DNA of 64,000 bases from the NCBI GenBank assembly GCA_947495985.1, contig CANMBD010000003.1, positions 1-64,000 on the forward strand, read 5' to 3'. Positions within the stretch are counted from its first letter, which is position 1. Every line of letters starts with the position of its first letter. The translations under genes and the position numbers were made by a program. Shown here piece after piece: positions 1 through 10,393 of this stretch. The stretch is from an uncultured Sphingomonadaceae bacterium (lineage in GTDB: Bacteria; Pseudomonadota; Alphaproteobacteria; Sphingomonadales; Sphingomonadaceae). Below the pieces are notes generated by a model. That model saw only the letters and a program-made list of their open reading frames with translations. It searched no databases and was not told where the DNA came from.

Positions 1-971
<971 letters not shown>

Positions 972-1149
972 TAGAATCCCGCCATCAACAACAATGTTGG
1001 ACCAAGAAATTGGATAACCTTCTTGTCGTAGATGCTGGACATTATAAGCTCAGCCCACGGTAATATGTGCATGGATTTAAACATGCATATCTTACCAACG
1101 ATATATCGATTAAAAGACCCGTGATTACAGCTTATGCGCTTGCTTCATT

Positions 1150-1265
1150 GCTTGGTGGCCATAGCGTCTGTGCCCCACCCGATCCCATCTCGAACTCGGC
1201 CGTGAAACCAGATTGCGCCGATGGTACTTTGTCTTAAGGCATGGAAGAGTAGGTCGTCGCCAGGC
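1150..1265 (+). rRNA. 5S ribosomal RNA
   Basis: The stretch has the conserved 5S loop sequences CCCGATCCCATCTCGAACTCGG and GATGGTA, lies about 180 nt after the 23S gene, and is followed by a rho-independent terminator and an initiator tRNA gene. This is the usual order in Sphingomonadales rRNA operons. The exact ends are estimated to within a few bases. Confidence 0.93.
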
Positions 1266-1318
1266 ATTGCAGCAGGCGCATGGAGATGTAGTCACGAGGA
1301 AATAACCCATTCACTTTT

Positions 1319-1361
1319 TCAAAAAGCGGCCTGTCCATCGAGTGGGCCGGCCGCTTTTTTA
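1319..1361 (+). terminator. Rho-independent terminator after 5S rRNA
   Basis: A GC-rich hairpin (AAAAAGCGGCC pairing with GGCCGCTTTTTT around a short loop) ends in a T-run just after the 5S gene. It should separate the rRNA transcript from, or attenuate it into, the tRNA-fMet gene. Confidence 0.8.
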
Positions 1362-1398
1362 GTTTTGGCAGCTGTTGCAATATGGCTTCCATTGGTGG

Positions 1399-1530
<132 letters not shown>

Positions 1531-1532
1531 CT

Positions 1533-1568
1533 AAATCCGACTTCTTAATCCGATAAAAAAGTCGGATT
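1533..1568. repeat. AATCCGACTT inverted repeat just inside the left att copy
   Basis: AAATCCGACTT at 1533-1543 and its reverse complement AAGTCGGATT near 1559-1568 can form a hairpin about 15 nt apart. Two further direct copies of AATCCGACTT(T) lie near 1635-1645 and 2555-2566, so the motif occurs close to both ends of the element. It could be a recombinase arm-type or directionality-factor site, or an operator. This function is inferred from position only. Confidence 0.5.
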
Positions 1569-1717
1569 ATCTTCATATCACGCTCTACCGCCGAGAAAAA
1601 CTGGGATAAGTTGGCATTCAACCTTCAGGTCTCTAAATCCGACTTTAGACCTGACGGCGTTCCTGGGTCGGAAAAAAATGAGTTTTTGACCCTAAATGTT
1701 CATGGTAGTTGCCGGAA

Positions 1718-2488
1718 ATGACGACTGATATGAAGCCCGCTTGCAAAAACGAACCGAAACCGGGTTGGTATGCACGTCTGCAAGGGAACGAGATTGATCT
1801 AAAGTGTTGGCGACGTTCGCTGAACGAGCCGTTTGATCCTGTCGCTATTAAGCTTCCCGACGGCCAAACAGCACTGCGAAGCATCGATTTTGAAGAATTA
1901 CATGATGCAAGCGAGGTGCGTGAACGAGCATTGATCTTGATTGGCAGACTTAACGGCGCGCTGAGCCTTTGGAATGGAGCACGTTCGGTGACATTTGGTG
2001 GTATTGTCAAGATCGATGAAACCGGGAAACAACACACTTGGATATTTGCCGAAGCGGCTGCTTTAGAAATGCGTATTGATGTGATGAGCGCTGCTCTTGT
2101 GTCGATTGGCTCAGACGGCAAGCCGCTCCCCCCGTCTCCACCGACCCCCTCTCAGCCTCAGGATTGGAACCGTTTAGCCCAAGAAAATGACGACGTGTCT
2201 GATTTACTGGATCATTTCGGCGGAGCGGATAACTGGTTTGATATTTATAAGACGATTGAATATGCGGGGATTGTGGTTGGCTCACCGCGCAAGCTAGAAA
2301 AACTGGTCGATAAGAGCATCGATGCAAACAATTTGAAACGGAATGCCAACTTCTATCGACATGCTCGGCAAGTGAAGTATCCCCGTCCTGAGAAAGTAAT
2401 TAGTCTTAAAGAAGCTGGGCCAATGTTGGCCATCGTTGTTCGCACGGCGCTGTCATTTATTGTATCAAATCCTGAACAACCAGATTGA
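1718..2488 (+). CDS. Hypothetical protein carried by the tRNA-fMet insertion
   Basis: I do not recognise this protein of about 256 residues. It is soluble, with no signal peptide or membrane segment. The N-terminal half is mixed alpha/beta. A proline-rich linker (PLPPSPPTPSQPQ) lies near residue 140, followed by a second, acidic then lysine-rich part with DDVSDLLDHFGGADNWFDIY and NANFYRHARQ. This two-part layout suggests two domains. The ATG at 1718 is used; a TTG at 1709 and an ATG at 1730 are alternatives, and none has a convincing Shine-Dalgarno sequence. It is the only gene between the att repeats, so it may be cargo. I can assign no function. Confidence 0.65.
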   Translation: MTTDMKPACKNEPKPGWYARLQGNEIDLKCWRRSLNEPFDPVAIKLPDGQTALRSIDFEELHDASEVRERALILIGRLNGALSLWNGARSVTFGGIVKIDETGKQHTWIFAEAAALEMRIDVMSAALVSIGSDGKPLPPSPPTPSQPQDWNRLAQENDDVSDLLDHFGGADNWFDIYKTIEYAGIVVGSPRKLEKLVDKSIDANNLKRNANFYRHARQVKYPRPEKVISLKEAGPMLAIVVRTALSFIVSNPEQPD

Positions 2489-2637
2489 TCATCAAACTCT
2501 CTCAATGGATGCCAGCGTTGTAAGTCGCGACGAGAATACTGTATTCTGAATATTCAATCCGACTTTTACAGCGAAAACGAGCAGTTTCGGATAGGAAACT
2601 AAATCTAAGCTGTTGAAAATATTGAATATGTAATACA

Positions 2638-2736
2638 CTCATAACCTGAAGGTCGTAGGTTCAAATCCTACTCCGGCAACCAACAAAAAACCGCTTTCCC
2701 AATGGGTTAGCGGTTTTTTTGTGTCTGGCGCAAAGG
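2638..2736 (+). repeat. Direct repeat, right copy (attR-like, non-functional tRNA-fMet 3' half)
   Basis: This copy matches 1431-1530 from the anticodon loop through the terminator. Differences include CCGGC for CCCGC in the acceptor arm, which would break the acceptor stem, and a one-base deletion before the terminator. No 5' tRNA half is present, so it is not a tRNA gene. Confidence 0.88.
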
Positions 2737-2751
2737 GGAAGTTTCAAGCCT

Positions 2752-3750
2752 CTATTCCTTGGTTCTGATGCTTTGCTCTGCTCGCGCGGGTACCCATGTG
2801 ATGTTTGGCTCGCTATTTTCAGCAAGGATCAAAGGAGCGCCAGGAGCGCTAATATCAGCATTGCGAATTTCGATATTGGCCGGTGCGTCATTATCAAAAA
2901 GGAACACCGGTGCGTCGTTGTCGTCAGCGGCGCGCACGACGGGCCTGTCGATCACATATTTTGCGCTGCCCCCATGGAAGGAAAAGTGGGAAGCCCGGCC
3001 CGACCCGCCACGTGATCGTGGATCTTCGCTGTGGCATTTTTCCACTTCACCACTGCCCCACAAGCGGAAATTGCGCTTGTTATCTTTGGCCACGCAATCG
3101 AACAGTCTGACGTCGGTTGATTTCAAATCAAACCCTCCGTCCGTGCTGCCGGTGGCAACGCAATTCAGATATTGGATCGCCTTATTGCCTCGCTCGTCAG
3201 TAAAACCGTCTCCGTTCCAGTAATCGCTGCTGGACCTGCCCCGTTCGGCAAAACCATGTGCCTCACAGTGACGATAGATGATGGACCGTGCTTCATCGTC
3301 GAGAACGAAGCCGGCGCAATATCGTTCTGTCTCTGTCCCGGCGCGCGCAATTACATCTTCTATGAGACCGTCTCGCGATCCATAACGGATACGGGTCATG
3401 GCTCTGCTGATGTCGTCTCCTGTAATCCGGCGCAGTGTGAAATTGGTCAATGACGCGGGTGTAGATCGGTCTGAAGCGGTATTTTCAAGAAACCGATACA
3501 GATCGCGCCCCTCAACATCTTCAACAACCAGGCTGTCAGTCGCGACATTCACCCGAATGGCACCATTGCCGAGATTGAAGAAGCCCGAGTTTCTGATCAC
3601 CAATCCCGATTGGACTCTTAGTCCTTCTCCTGAGCCATCGCCTTTGAAAGTGCGGCCATCTATTGTTGCTGCGTTGGCAGAATGAGACCTTCCTGCCAGA
3701 TACGCCAACACGAGAGCGGAGATAACAGTTCTGCGGTCTGGATGGTTCAC
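2752..3750 (-). CDS. Exported right-handed beta-helix protein (polysaccharide lyase/hydrolase-like) of the EPS locus
   Basis: The 332-residue protein begins with an export signal (RR followed by TVISALVLAYLAG, then an alanine-rich cleavage region), possibly Tat-type. The rest consists of short beta-rich repeats (VIRNSGFFNLGNGAIRV, LVVEDVEG, IIYRHCEAHG, IQYLNCVATG) typical of parallel beta-helix carbohydrate-active proteins. Such a protein in an exopolysaccharide locus usually trims or degrades the polymer, as the lyase-like products of sphingan clusters are thought to do. Catalytic residues cannot be assigned from sequence alone. The start is GTG, only 4 nt after the stop of the beta-barrel gene, so translation is probably coupled. 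Confidence 0.75.
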   Translation of the reverse strand: MNHPDRRTVISALVLAYLAGRSHSANAATIDGRTFKGDGSGEGLRVQSGLVIRNSGFFNLGNGAIRVNVATDSLVVEDVEGRDLYRFLENTASDRSTPASLTNFTLRRITGDDISRAMTRIRYGSRDGLIEDVIARAGTETERYCAGFVLDDEARSIIYRHCEAHGFAERGRSSSDYWNGDGFTDERGNKAIQYLNCVATGSTDGGFDLKSTDVRLFDCVAKDNKRNFRLWGSGEVEKCHSEDPRSRGGSGRASHFSFHGGSAKYVIDRPVVRAADDNDAPVFLFDNDAPANIEIRNADISAPGAPLILAENSEPNITWVPARAEQSIRTKE

Positions 3751-3754
3751 GATA

Positions 3755-5107
3755 TCACATTCCTGCTATGGTTATGCCCGCCAGGAAACGGTGCCGGGAA
3801 AATTCACGTCCCGGGAATGTGCCTGAAGCATCCTGTTCGCGAAAATCATATTGGGCGTGGAGCGCAAAGCGCGGCGCCAGACGCCATTCTGCGCGCATCT
3901 TTGCGCTGGTGATATTATAGCGCCGGTCGATATCCTGGAAGCGGTCGCGCTCGTATCCAGCGCTCGCACTGATGACAAGATTGCGTAACAATTCATAGTC
4001 CGCCGTCAGCGAGAAAGATGTTGCAACAAAAGCGCCCGAACCCAGTGTCGAGGACTCTTCAACCCCGCGATTGGCCCGTGCCGTCAGCGTCACCAGGGGT
4101 GTTACAAAATATTCCGCCTTCGCCCTGACGGCAAAGCCATCGACATCTTCAAAGCCAGGATCCTCGAAATTTTGCTTGAAATAGCCAACTCCGATTTCCG
4201 AACGGATCAGTTTGCTGAGCTGAAAACTGGTCCCGGCGGTAATTTCATAGCCTTTGGAGTCTCTGGATGGAGAAAGCGCCGGTTGTGTCGTGTAGTCCCG
4301 CCGATTGACACTTCCGTTGATAAATACAGAAGTGTCGGGGCTGATCGCGAATTCGGCAGCCAGATTTGACGTAAACAGTGCTCGGTTGCGAAAGTCCTGA
4401 TCCACCGGCACGTCCAAGCCGTCTCGTCCGTCCTGATAATCACGGGTTTCAATTCCGAGGCGACCGGCAATACGCAGCCGGTTGAAACTCTGTGCTGCTC
4501 CGAGAAATGCAGAGGCATAGCGATATTGTACCGGCTTTTGCAGATTAAGCGGGGAGGCGGGATCGGTTCTATCCTCCGTGGCTTGTCCGTTGCGGGTTCC
4601 GATATAGATCTGGCCGTCCCGACTGGCGTCAAACCTTCCGCGGAGACCCAAGGTATAGTCGGTGGTGCTCTGACTATCGGTGCTTAAATATTGCCGACGG
4701 TCTACCTCTGCAGCGGTCGCGATATTGAAACTGCCAAGCTGTGTAGATGCGGTAACTTTGGGCCTGACCCTCACGATCAGGTCATCACTGGCATCGCGCA
4801 CTGCAAAGATATTGCTGTCGTAAAGCGTTTCGATATTGATGCTTGGCATGATCTCTACTCCATCAACGCGGTACGGGACGGCATCATATTCAGGCTGAGG
4901 TCGATCAAGAACGCCAAGCTGATCGCTCCTCTTGAACTGCAGACTGTCCTCACGAAAATCCTCCAGCACGTCGGATTGTTGAGCATAGGCGTTGCTTGGC
5001 AGCATAGCGGCAATGATCAACGGCAAAACAAGAGCCTGATAAGACGTAAAAACTGTGTCGCTGGCGGCTCGTTTTCCGACAGCACGCATGGGGCCAAATT
5101 GACGCAT
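3755..5107 (-). CDS. Outer-membrane beta-barrel protein of EPS export (BBP2-type porin)
   Basis: A signal peptide (hydrophobic VLPLIIAAMLPSNAYA, cleavage before QQ) is followed by a periplasmic N-terminal stretch and many alternating amphipathic strands, as in the putative beta-barrel porin 2 family and EpsL-type EPS proteins. The motif PSINIETLYDSNIF near the start of the barrel is typical of that group. I chose the ATG at 5107, preceded by AAGGAA, over a TTG at 5146. About 450 residues, lying 56 nt after a GT4 gene and directly before the beta-helix gene. Because the locus OPX protein is too short to span the outer membrane, this barrel is the best candidate for the export pore. Confidence 0.78.
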   Translation of the reverse strand: MRQFGPMRAVGKRAASDTVFTSYQALVLPLIIAAMLPSNAYAQQSDVLEDFREDSLQFKRSDQLGVLDRPQPEYDAVPYRVDGVEIMPSINIETLYDSNIFAVRDASDDLIVRVRPKVTASTQLGSFNIATAAEVDRRQYLSTDSQSTTDYTLGLRGRFDASRDGQIYIGTRNGQATEDRTDPASPLNLQKPVQYRYASAFLGAAQSFNRLRIAGRLGIETRDYQDGRDGLDVPVDQDFRNRALFTSNLAAEFAISPDTSVFINGSVNRRDYTTQPALSPSRDSKGYEITAGTSFQLSKLIRSEIGVGYFKQNFEDPGFEDVDGFAVRAKAEYFVTPLVTLTARANRGVEESSTLGSGAFVATSFSLTADYELLRNLVISASAGYERDRFQDIDRRYNITSAKMRAEWRLAPRFALHAQYDFREQDASGTFPGREFSRHRFLAGITIAGM

Positions 5108-5163
5108 ATCCGCTTCAATTCCTTGTCTTGCCCCAAGGTTGAACAATTGCCCGAGAGCGTCAG

Positions 5164-6294
5164 CTACACGGCATTCATGCTATTCTCTATCACATGCCAG
5201 TAACGGCGTGCCGCCTTTTCCGGTGTATAGTCTTTGGTGCGGGTCAAAGCGAGATCAGCGAAGCGTTTGCGGGCTTCATCATCCTGAAAATAGAGCAAAG
5301 AATCGGCCATTGCTGTGACATCGTTGCACGGAACGAGGACGCCAAAATCAACCGGAGTCATCCCTTCAATCGCCAGATTGTTCTTGTTAGCGAGAATTTC
5401 TGAGGGGCCGGATTTGCAATTGGTGGAAACTACCGCAGTGCCGGTACTCATCGCTTCGACCAGTCCGTTGGGGAAGCCTTCGGCATTGGACGGCAGCACA
5501 AAAAATTGCGCTCCGGCCAGAAGGGGAAAAGGGTTTTGAATGAAGCCGGTCAGGATGATTTGTGGCTCCAGCCCATGATCAGCGATTTTCTGTTCAAGAG
5601 TGGCGCGGAGTGGCCCATCGCCGATGATGATTAGCTTTCCCGGGATTGATGCAGCAGCAAAAGCATCAATCAATAGCCCAAAATTCTTGTTCTCTACCAG
5701 CCGGCCGATTGCGACAATATAGGGTTCATCCGGATGGACAGGATATTTTTCAAGCGCTTGCCGGGAGATGCGGGCGGTATCAACCGGATTGGAAATCACG
5801 CTGATGATATCGTCCGGCACATCAAACGTCTCCGACAGATCATCTGCTACGCCCTGTGAAACGGCAATGATATGAGTAGCATGGCGATAAGAAAGCTGGA
5901 CGAGCATACGGCTAAGTCGCCCGGACAAGCCTTTGCCGAGATGCGCGCTGGTATTAACCCGCTCACTGATAATCCACGGCCGGCTCCTCCCGGCTCGGCT
6001 GGCCCAGTTCGCAACATTGGCACGGGTTAGAAAACTCAGCGTTGCAGCAGGGCGCAGGGATCGTTCCAGCGCTCGTAACTGCCGGATGGATTGCAACAGG
6101 CTGCTACGGCAATCGAGCTGATGGACAGTGATCCAGTCCGGCACTTCATAGGCGGCAGGTTCATCGTCCAGCAAAGCCAGCGATATATCATATTGATCGC
6201 GATAAGGGACCGAGTGTCGAAGCAAGGCAGCCATAACGCGTTCTGCGCCGCCGCCTGTCAAACTGTTGATGATGAAGAGAATTGTTGGTCGCAA
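5164..6294 (-). CDS. Glycosyltransferase family 4
   Basis: The 376-residue protein has a GT-B fold. The N-terminal SLTGGGAERV motif (residues 11-20) is the acceptor-side glycine loop, and the E-x7-E donor-binding motif is E272-GFPNGLVE280. IGRLVENKNF (197-206) is the usual start of the donor domain. It should transfer a nucleotide-activated sugar to the growing lipid-linked EPS repeat unit on the cytoplasmic face. Donor and linkage cannot be predicted. The start is TTG with GAGG 9 nt upstream. It belongs to the minus-strand EPS run. Confidence 0.88.
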   Translation of the reverse strand: MRPTILFIINSLTGGGAERVMAALLRHSVPYRDQYDISLALLDDEPAAYEVPDWITVHQLDCRSSLLQSIRQLRALERSLRPAATLSFLTRANVANWASRAGRSRPWIISERVNTSAHLGKGLSGRLSRMLVQLSYRHATHIIAVSQGVADDLSETFDVPDDIISVISNPVDTARISRQALEKYPVHPDEPYIVAIGRLVENKNFGLLIDAFAAASIPGKLIIIGDGPLRATLEQKIADHGLEPQIILTGFIQNPFPLLAGAQFFVLPSNAEGFPNGLVEAMSTGTAVVSTNCKSGPSEILANKNNLAIEGMTPVDFGVLVPCNDVTAMADSLLYFQDDEARKRFADLALTRTKDYTPEKAARRYWHVIENSMNAV

Positions 6295-6418
6295 AAAATC
6301 AACCTCAGGGGGACAATCTATTTCTGGATATCAAAGCTTGAATGGCAGCAAAATTGTTCGGCGATATAACGCACAGATTTCGCGTTGACGGGAAGGAACC
6401 ACAATAAAGGAAATCCAT

Positions 6419-6679
6419 TCAGAAGAAAAAGATCAGCAATCCAATCGCGATGATGGTCCAAATGAACAGTCCGGCAACAACGATGATCCGTGTCCTTTGC
6501 GGCAGCTGTACTGCCTTTTCGGATGCGGAGGACGGCTGGGAGGCACCAGGATCATCAAGCTGTTCTGCAGCATTGCCATCCAATGTCGAAGGAGGGTCAG
6601 AAAGTATCCGCGCACTAACCGTATCGCCCGTCAAATTGGATCGACTGGATCCAGCTGTATCGCCGCCTTTCTTGTCCAA
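6419..6679 (-). CDS. Small C-terminally anchored membrane protein
   Basis: An 86-residue protein of unknown function. Residues 1-60 are polar, rich in Ser, Asp and Pro and probably disordered. Residues 66-86 form one hydrophobic segment ending IAIGLLIFFF at the extreme C terminus, so it resembles a tail-anchored protein. The TTG start has a strong GGAGG six bases upstream. Its place between the polymerase and a glycosyltransferase suggests an accessory role in EPS assembly, but this rests on location only. Confidence 0.6.
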   Translation of the reverse strand: MDKKGGDTAGSSRSNLTGDTVSARILSDPPSTLDGNAAEQLDDPGASQPSSASEKAVQLPQRTRIIVVAGLFIWTIIAIGLLIFFF

Positions 6680-6718
6680 TTACGCCTCCCCTGTTCCAGC
6701 CTGTCTGGAACCAAAAAG

Positions 6719-8062
6719 TCAGGCAGGGTGCAATTGCGCTTTGAATTGGCTTCTGATTGCCCCTGATTCCACCTTCCTAAATAGCGAAAAACCACAAATA
6801 ATGGCATAAAAAATTACACCTTCTATTTGCCACAGGGCCATGGTTGCCAAGTTCATGAAAAGGAATGACAAATGCGCGAACAACAATATCGCGCGGTCTT
6901 CAGCGGGCGCTCGCATGGCCAATTTGATCATGGTAACCCAGAAGGTCAGCACCAGAAAAACGCCAGCCCAGCCTAATTCGTAGAGATAAGCGACAATAGT
7001 ATTATGAGGGTAGACTTTGAATATCTCCTCCCAGCTGTCCGGACCGAAGCCAATCAGATGATTGAGCGTCGACCCATCAAGCCAGGCGTATATATATCCT
7101 GACCATATATAGAGCCGGCCCGACAACAAACGCCGCTCGTCAAACGAAAATTCTGCTTGTGGTTTGATATATTGGCCGGGGTCGCCGAAAAACACCGCAA
7201 GGTCATTGAAGCGTTCGGCTGAGAAACCGGCCAGCATGAAAACTCCGGCTACTGTGATCACCGATATGATGACGGCCAGTATGACTCGCTGTTCTCGGAC
7301 GAAGGAGAACATGGTGCTACTCACCAACTGTATCGCTGCAACCGGCAAAACCGCGAGCATGGTTGTCCGGTAGTTGGACAGCACGATCCCGCCAAGCAAT
7401 CCGATGGATAGAAGGCCCTTTAACACGCGCGTTATTGAACTCGCAAAACACAAGACTATGAAAAACGTGGCCATAGCGATGGAGAAGGTAGCCTCATGGT
7501 TATAGCCGCCGATATAACTGCTGGAACCATCGAATTCAGATGCTTTCACCGCGCCCAGGCCGATCGACAGCAATTGGAAAACAGCCAAAGGCGCAAAGGC
7601 CCAGAGCAAGGGCGTAAAAAACCGGGCACCGCCATTTTCCAACAGCGCGCGGTAGATAGCGATCATCAGCACCATGAAATATATATGTTTCACTGCGGCA
7701 TTGAGCGCCGTGAATATACCATCATTGGCGGCGGCACTGATCAACGACAGCAGGATCAGTGCATAGACGGGTATTAGCGGCTTCAGAAGATAATGGCGCG
7801 GGGTCACCAGCAGAAGGCCCGTACCGGCAATCGCCACGGAGCCAATGGCATTCCAGCTCAGCCCGGCAATGGCTGGTGAAAAAGTGATTTCATGAAAAGC
7901 GCTCATGATATAGCGCAGCCAAATGGCAAGTATCACAAAGCGCGCCGGATAACCGCGCACTTTCTTGAGCGCCAGTACCATGGGAAAGGCCATTAAAAGA
8001 GTAACCAGCGCCAGAACTGGCAAAGGCAAGGACGGTGCTCCTCCCAGGTCGCTGCCGATCAT
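6719..8062 (-). CDS. O-antigen ligase/polymerase family protein (Wzy-like EPS polymerase)
   Basis: A 447-residue polytopic inner-membrane protein with about 11-12 hydrophobic segments and a large loop between the late helices (about residues 275-345) containing GRLYIWSGYIYAWLDGS and GFGPDSWEEIFKVYPHNTIVAYLYELG. This H-N-x3-Y-x2-G arrangement is characteristic of the Wzy_C/O-antigen ligase family. It should polymerise lipid-linked repeat units at the periplasmic face. The ATG is preceded by AAGGA. Position beside the Wzc homologue supports polymerase over ligase. Confidence 0.85.
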   Translation of the reverse strand: MIGSDLGGAPSLPLPVLALVTLLMAFPMVLALKKVRGYPARFVILAIWLRYIMSAFHEITFSPAIAGLSWNAIGSVAIAGTGLLLVTPRHYLLKPLIPVYALILLSLISAAANDGIFTALNAAVKHIYFMVLMIAIYRALLENGGARFFTPLLWAFAPLAVFQLLSIGLGAVKASEFDGSSSYIGGYNHEATFSIAMATFFIVLCFASSITRVLKGLLSIGLLGGIVLSNYRTTMLAVLPVAAIQLVSSTMFSFVREQRVILAVIISVITVAGVFMLAGFSAERFNDLAVFFGDPGQYIKPQAEFSFDERRLLSGRLYIWSGYIYAWLDGSTLNHLIGFGPDSWEEIFKVYPHNTIVAYLYELGWAGVFLVLTFWVTMIKLAMRAPAEDRAILLFAHLSFLFMNLATMALWQIEGVIFYAIICGFSLFRKVESGAIRSQFKAQLHPA

Positions 8063-8123
8063 CGGCTATCCTTTTGGATATCTGAGGAGATTATGGCCAA
8101 AACCGCGTGTTCCCGGGCCTCCC

Positions 8124-10313
8124 TTAAGCATAATATTCCTTGTAGCGCTTGAAATAGAGGCCTGCGTCGCCAAAGCCCGTCCGCGCCTGTTCAATCACAT
8201 CTACCCGGCTTAAAACGACTCCAGACACATTGGCTCCGACATCATCCAGCTGATGCAAGGCGATTTCCGCTGCCTTGGCCGGGGTTTTCTTCCACTGGAC
8301 CAGAAAGACCACCATGTCTGCGAGCGCTGCCAGCATGCGGGATTCGGCAACCGGCAGAACCGGCGCTGTATCCAGAACGACGAATTGGAATTGACCGCGC
8401 AATTCCTTGAGCAGGTCGGACATCGCTTCGGAACCCATGAGGTCAAACGGCGTGTCTTCATCAGGCTTTTGGCCAAGGAAATACACACCGCTATCTTTAT
8501 CATGGACGACGGCCTGACTCAGCGCGGCGTCGCCGTTCAAGACATCTGTAAGTCCGTAGGTTATAGATTTAGCCAGAGAACGGGATGATGCCTGTCGGCG
8601 GGAATCGCAGTCCACCAAAAGTGTGCGGATGCCGGATCGGGCAGCAGCGCCAGCCAGACATATTGCGGAACTCGTCTTGCCTTCTCCGGGCAGCGCCGAT
8701 GTGACCGAGATGATTTTCGTCTTATGACGGCCGGGCGCCATTGCCAGTGTGGTCTTAAGCGCACGAAAAGCTTCGGCAAAAGCCGATTTGGGATGATCGA
8801 TCAAAAATTGGGGCGGCCATGGCTTTGGATCACCGGACTTTTTGACTTCCGGAAGTGAGTTGATTTCTGGGATAGACCCTAAAGCATTGATTTTCAGACG
8901 CTTCTCGACGGCTTCGGCGGTCCTTAGACCATTCTCAAGAAACTCCCGACCTGCGACAACAGCGGTCGAGGACGCGCCCGCGGCCACCAATGCAATGGCT
9001 ACATATAATAGCGGATTCGGGGACACAGGAAGAACGGGAATAGCGGCTCGTGATACTTCTTTAGCCCCGCTGCTCTCCGTGCCTTGACGCGCCACAGATT
9101 CTTTGTAGCGATCCAGAAAGCCCTGATATAGTTCCCTAGCGGAAGCAGCGTTGCGTTCCAGCTCACTGAGCCGCACCGACGCATCGCTGTCCACCGCCAA
9201 ACGATTTTGCAGCCCTGCTATAGACGATGCAATGGACGAGGTGCGTCCACTGGCGGCACTGGCTTCGGTTTTCAGACTCGATACAATCCTCCCGACTTCG
9301 GCGGCGATTTGGGTGTCGACGTCGGCGAGCTGGCTTTGCGCCTTGATCAGGCTGGGGTGACGCGGTCCATAGCGTGTTGACAGGTTCGCAACTTCGGCGC
9401 TAGCCACCGAGCGTTGTGCGCGCAACGCTCCTACTACTTTGGACTCGAGTGCGGCGCCCAGGCTTTCTCCGGACAAGCCTTGAGACATTTGCGCCCTAGC
9501 GGTTGACAAACGTGCATTGGCTGCGGCTTCGGCGGCTCGCGCTTCGGCCAGCTGTGTATTGAGAACCGATAGCTCCTGCTGTGTAATTGAGCTGACATCC
9601 GTGGCGGCGAATAGCCCTTCGTCAGAACGGTACCGTGCGACCCGCGCTTCGGCGGCTAATACTTCACCGCGCAACTCTTCCAATCTTGTCTCGAGCAGGT
9701 CTGCGCTCCGCTGGGTGGAGCCTTGTTCCCCCTCAACCCGGGTTAGCAGATATTCATCGATCGTAGCATTGGCGATGTTCGCTGCCATCTTTGGGTCTTC
9801 GGACTCATATCGAACGGCAATAGCGTAAGACACACCTTCTCGCTGGACAGTTAGCAAGCCGCCCAAGATGCGAATGGCCCGGTCGCGTGCTGCTTGTTGC
9901 TGCTCTGATGTCTGTGGTACTTGGCCATTTGTCTTCACAAGCGCGGGATTAAACTCAGGCTCTTCTGTGAGTTTTAATGCATCGACCACCCGTCCAGCAA
10001 TGAAAGGGGATTGCAATATCTCCACGGTGGTATCGACTGTGGGAGAATCGGTTGTAAGCGCCGGCGTATCGCTATTCACCGGAACCACCTCCTGAGCCTG
10101 TCGCTCGACAACCATGGTCGCTGTCGCAATATAGCTGGGTGTGGTCAGGAAATAGACGGCGGCCGTTGCGATCATAGCCAATGCCGACATCAGGATGACA
10201 GGAATGATATGCTTGCGAAAAGCGCGGCCGATAGCACGCAAATCTATGAGCTCATTACCTTCTTCGACAACAAACCTGTCGAGCGGAAGCGGTGTTTCCG
10301 ACATTTTATTCAT
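8124..10313 (-). CDS. Wzz/GumC-type polysaccharide co-polymerase fused to tyrosine autokinase (Wzc-like)
   Basis: About 729 residues. An N-terminal Wzz domain follows TM1 at about 35-58; a long periplasmic coiled-coil region covers about 190-400; TM2 is near 435-455; a cytoplasmic BY-kinase domain ends the protein. Kinase motifs are all visible: Walker A SALPGEGKT (539-547), Walker A' DCDSR (568-572) and Walker B VVLDTAP (645-651). The C-terminal tail YFKRYKEYYA has four tyrosines, fewer than in enterobacterial Wzc. It controls chain length and couples polymerisation to export. ATG at 10313 is preferred to an upstream ATG because GGAG lies 9 nt before it. Confidence 0.92.
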   Translation of the reverse strand: MNKMSETPLPLDRFVVEEGNELIDLRAIGRAFRKHIIPVILMSALAMIATAAVYFLTTPSYIATATMVVERQAQEVVPVNSDTPALTTDSPTVDTTVEILQSPFIAGRVVDALKLTEEPEFNPALVKTNGQVPQTSEQQQAARDRAIRILGGLLTVQREGVSYAIAVRYESEDPKMAANIANATIDEYLLTRVEGEQGSTQRSADLLETRLEELRGEVLAAEARVARYRSDEGLFAATDVSSITQQELSVLNTQLAEARAAEAAANARLSTARAQMSQGLSGESLGAALESKVVGALRAQRSVASAEVANLSTRYGPRHPSLIKAQSQLADVDTQIAAEVGRIVSSLKTEASAASGRTSSIASSIAGLQNRLAVDSDASVRLSELERNAASARELYQGFLDRYKESVARQGTESSGAKEVSRAAIPVLPVSPNPLLYVAIALVAAGASSTAVVAGREFLENGLRTAEAVEKRLKINALGSIPEINSLPEVKKSGDPKPWPPQFLIDHPKSAFAEAFRALKTTLAMAPGRHKTKIISVTSALPGEGKTSSAICLAGAAARSGIRTLLVDCDSRRQASSRSLAKSITYGLTDVLNGDAALSQAVVHDKDSGVYFLGQKPDEDTPFDLMGSEAMSDLLKELRGQFQFVVLDTAPVLPVAESRMLAALADMVVFLVQWKKTPAKAAEIALHQLDDVGANVSGVVLSRVDVIEQARTGFGDAGLYFKRYKEYYA

Positions 10314-10393
10314 GGCCGTTAGCTCCAAACAAACAGCCCCCTGCATTTATGCCCGTAACTTTTTCCCCAGTCCAAATCGCCCAGTCTAAATCA

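Noticed and set aside
2638..2682. Second tRNA-Met gene
   Set aside because: Only the 3' half is present and the acceptor stem is mutated; it is an att-site duplication.
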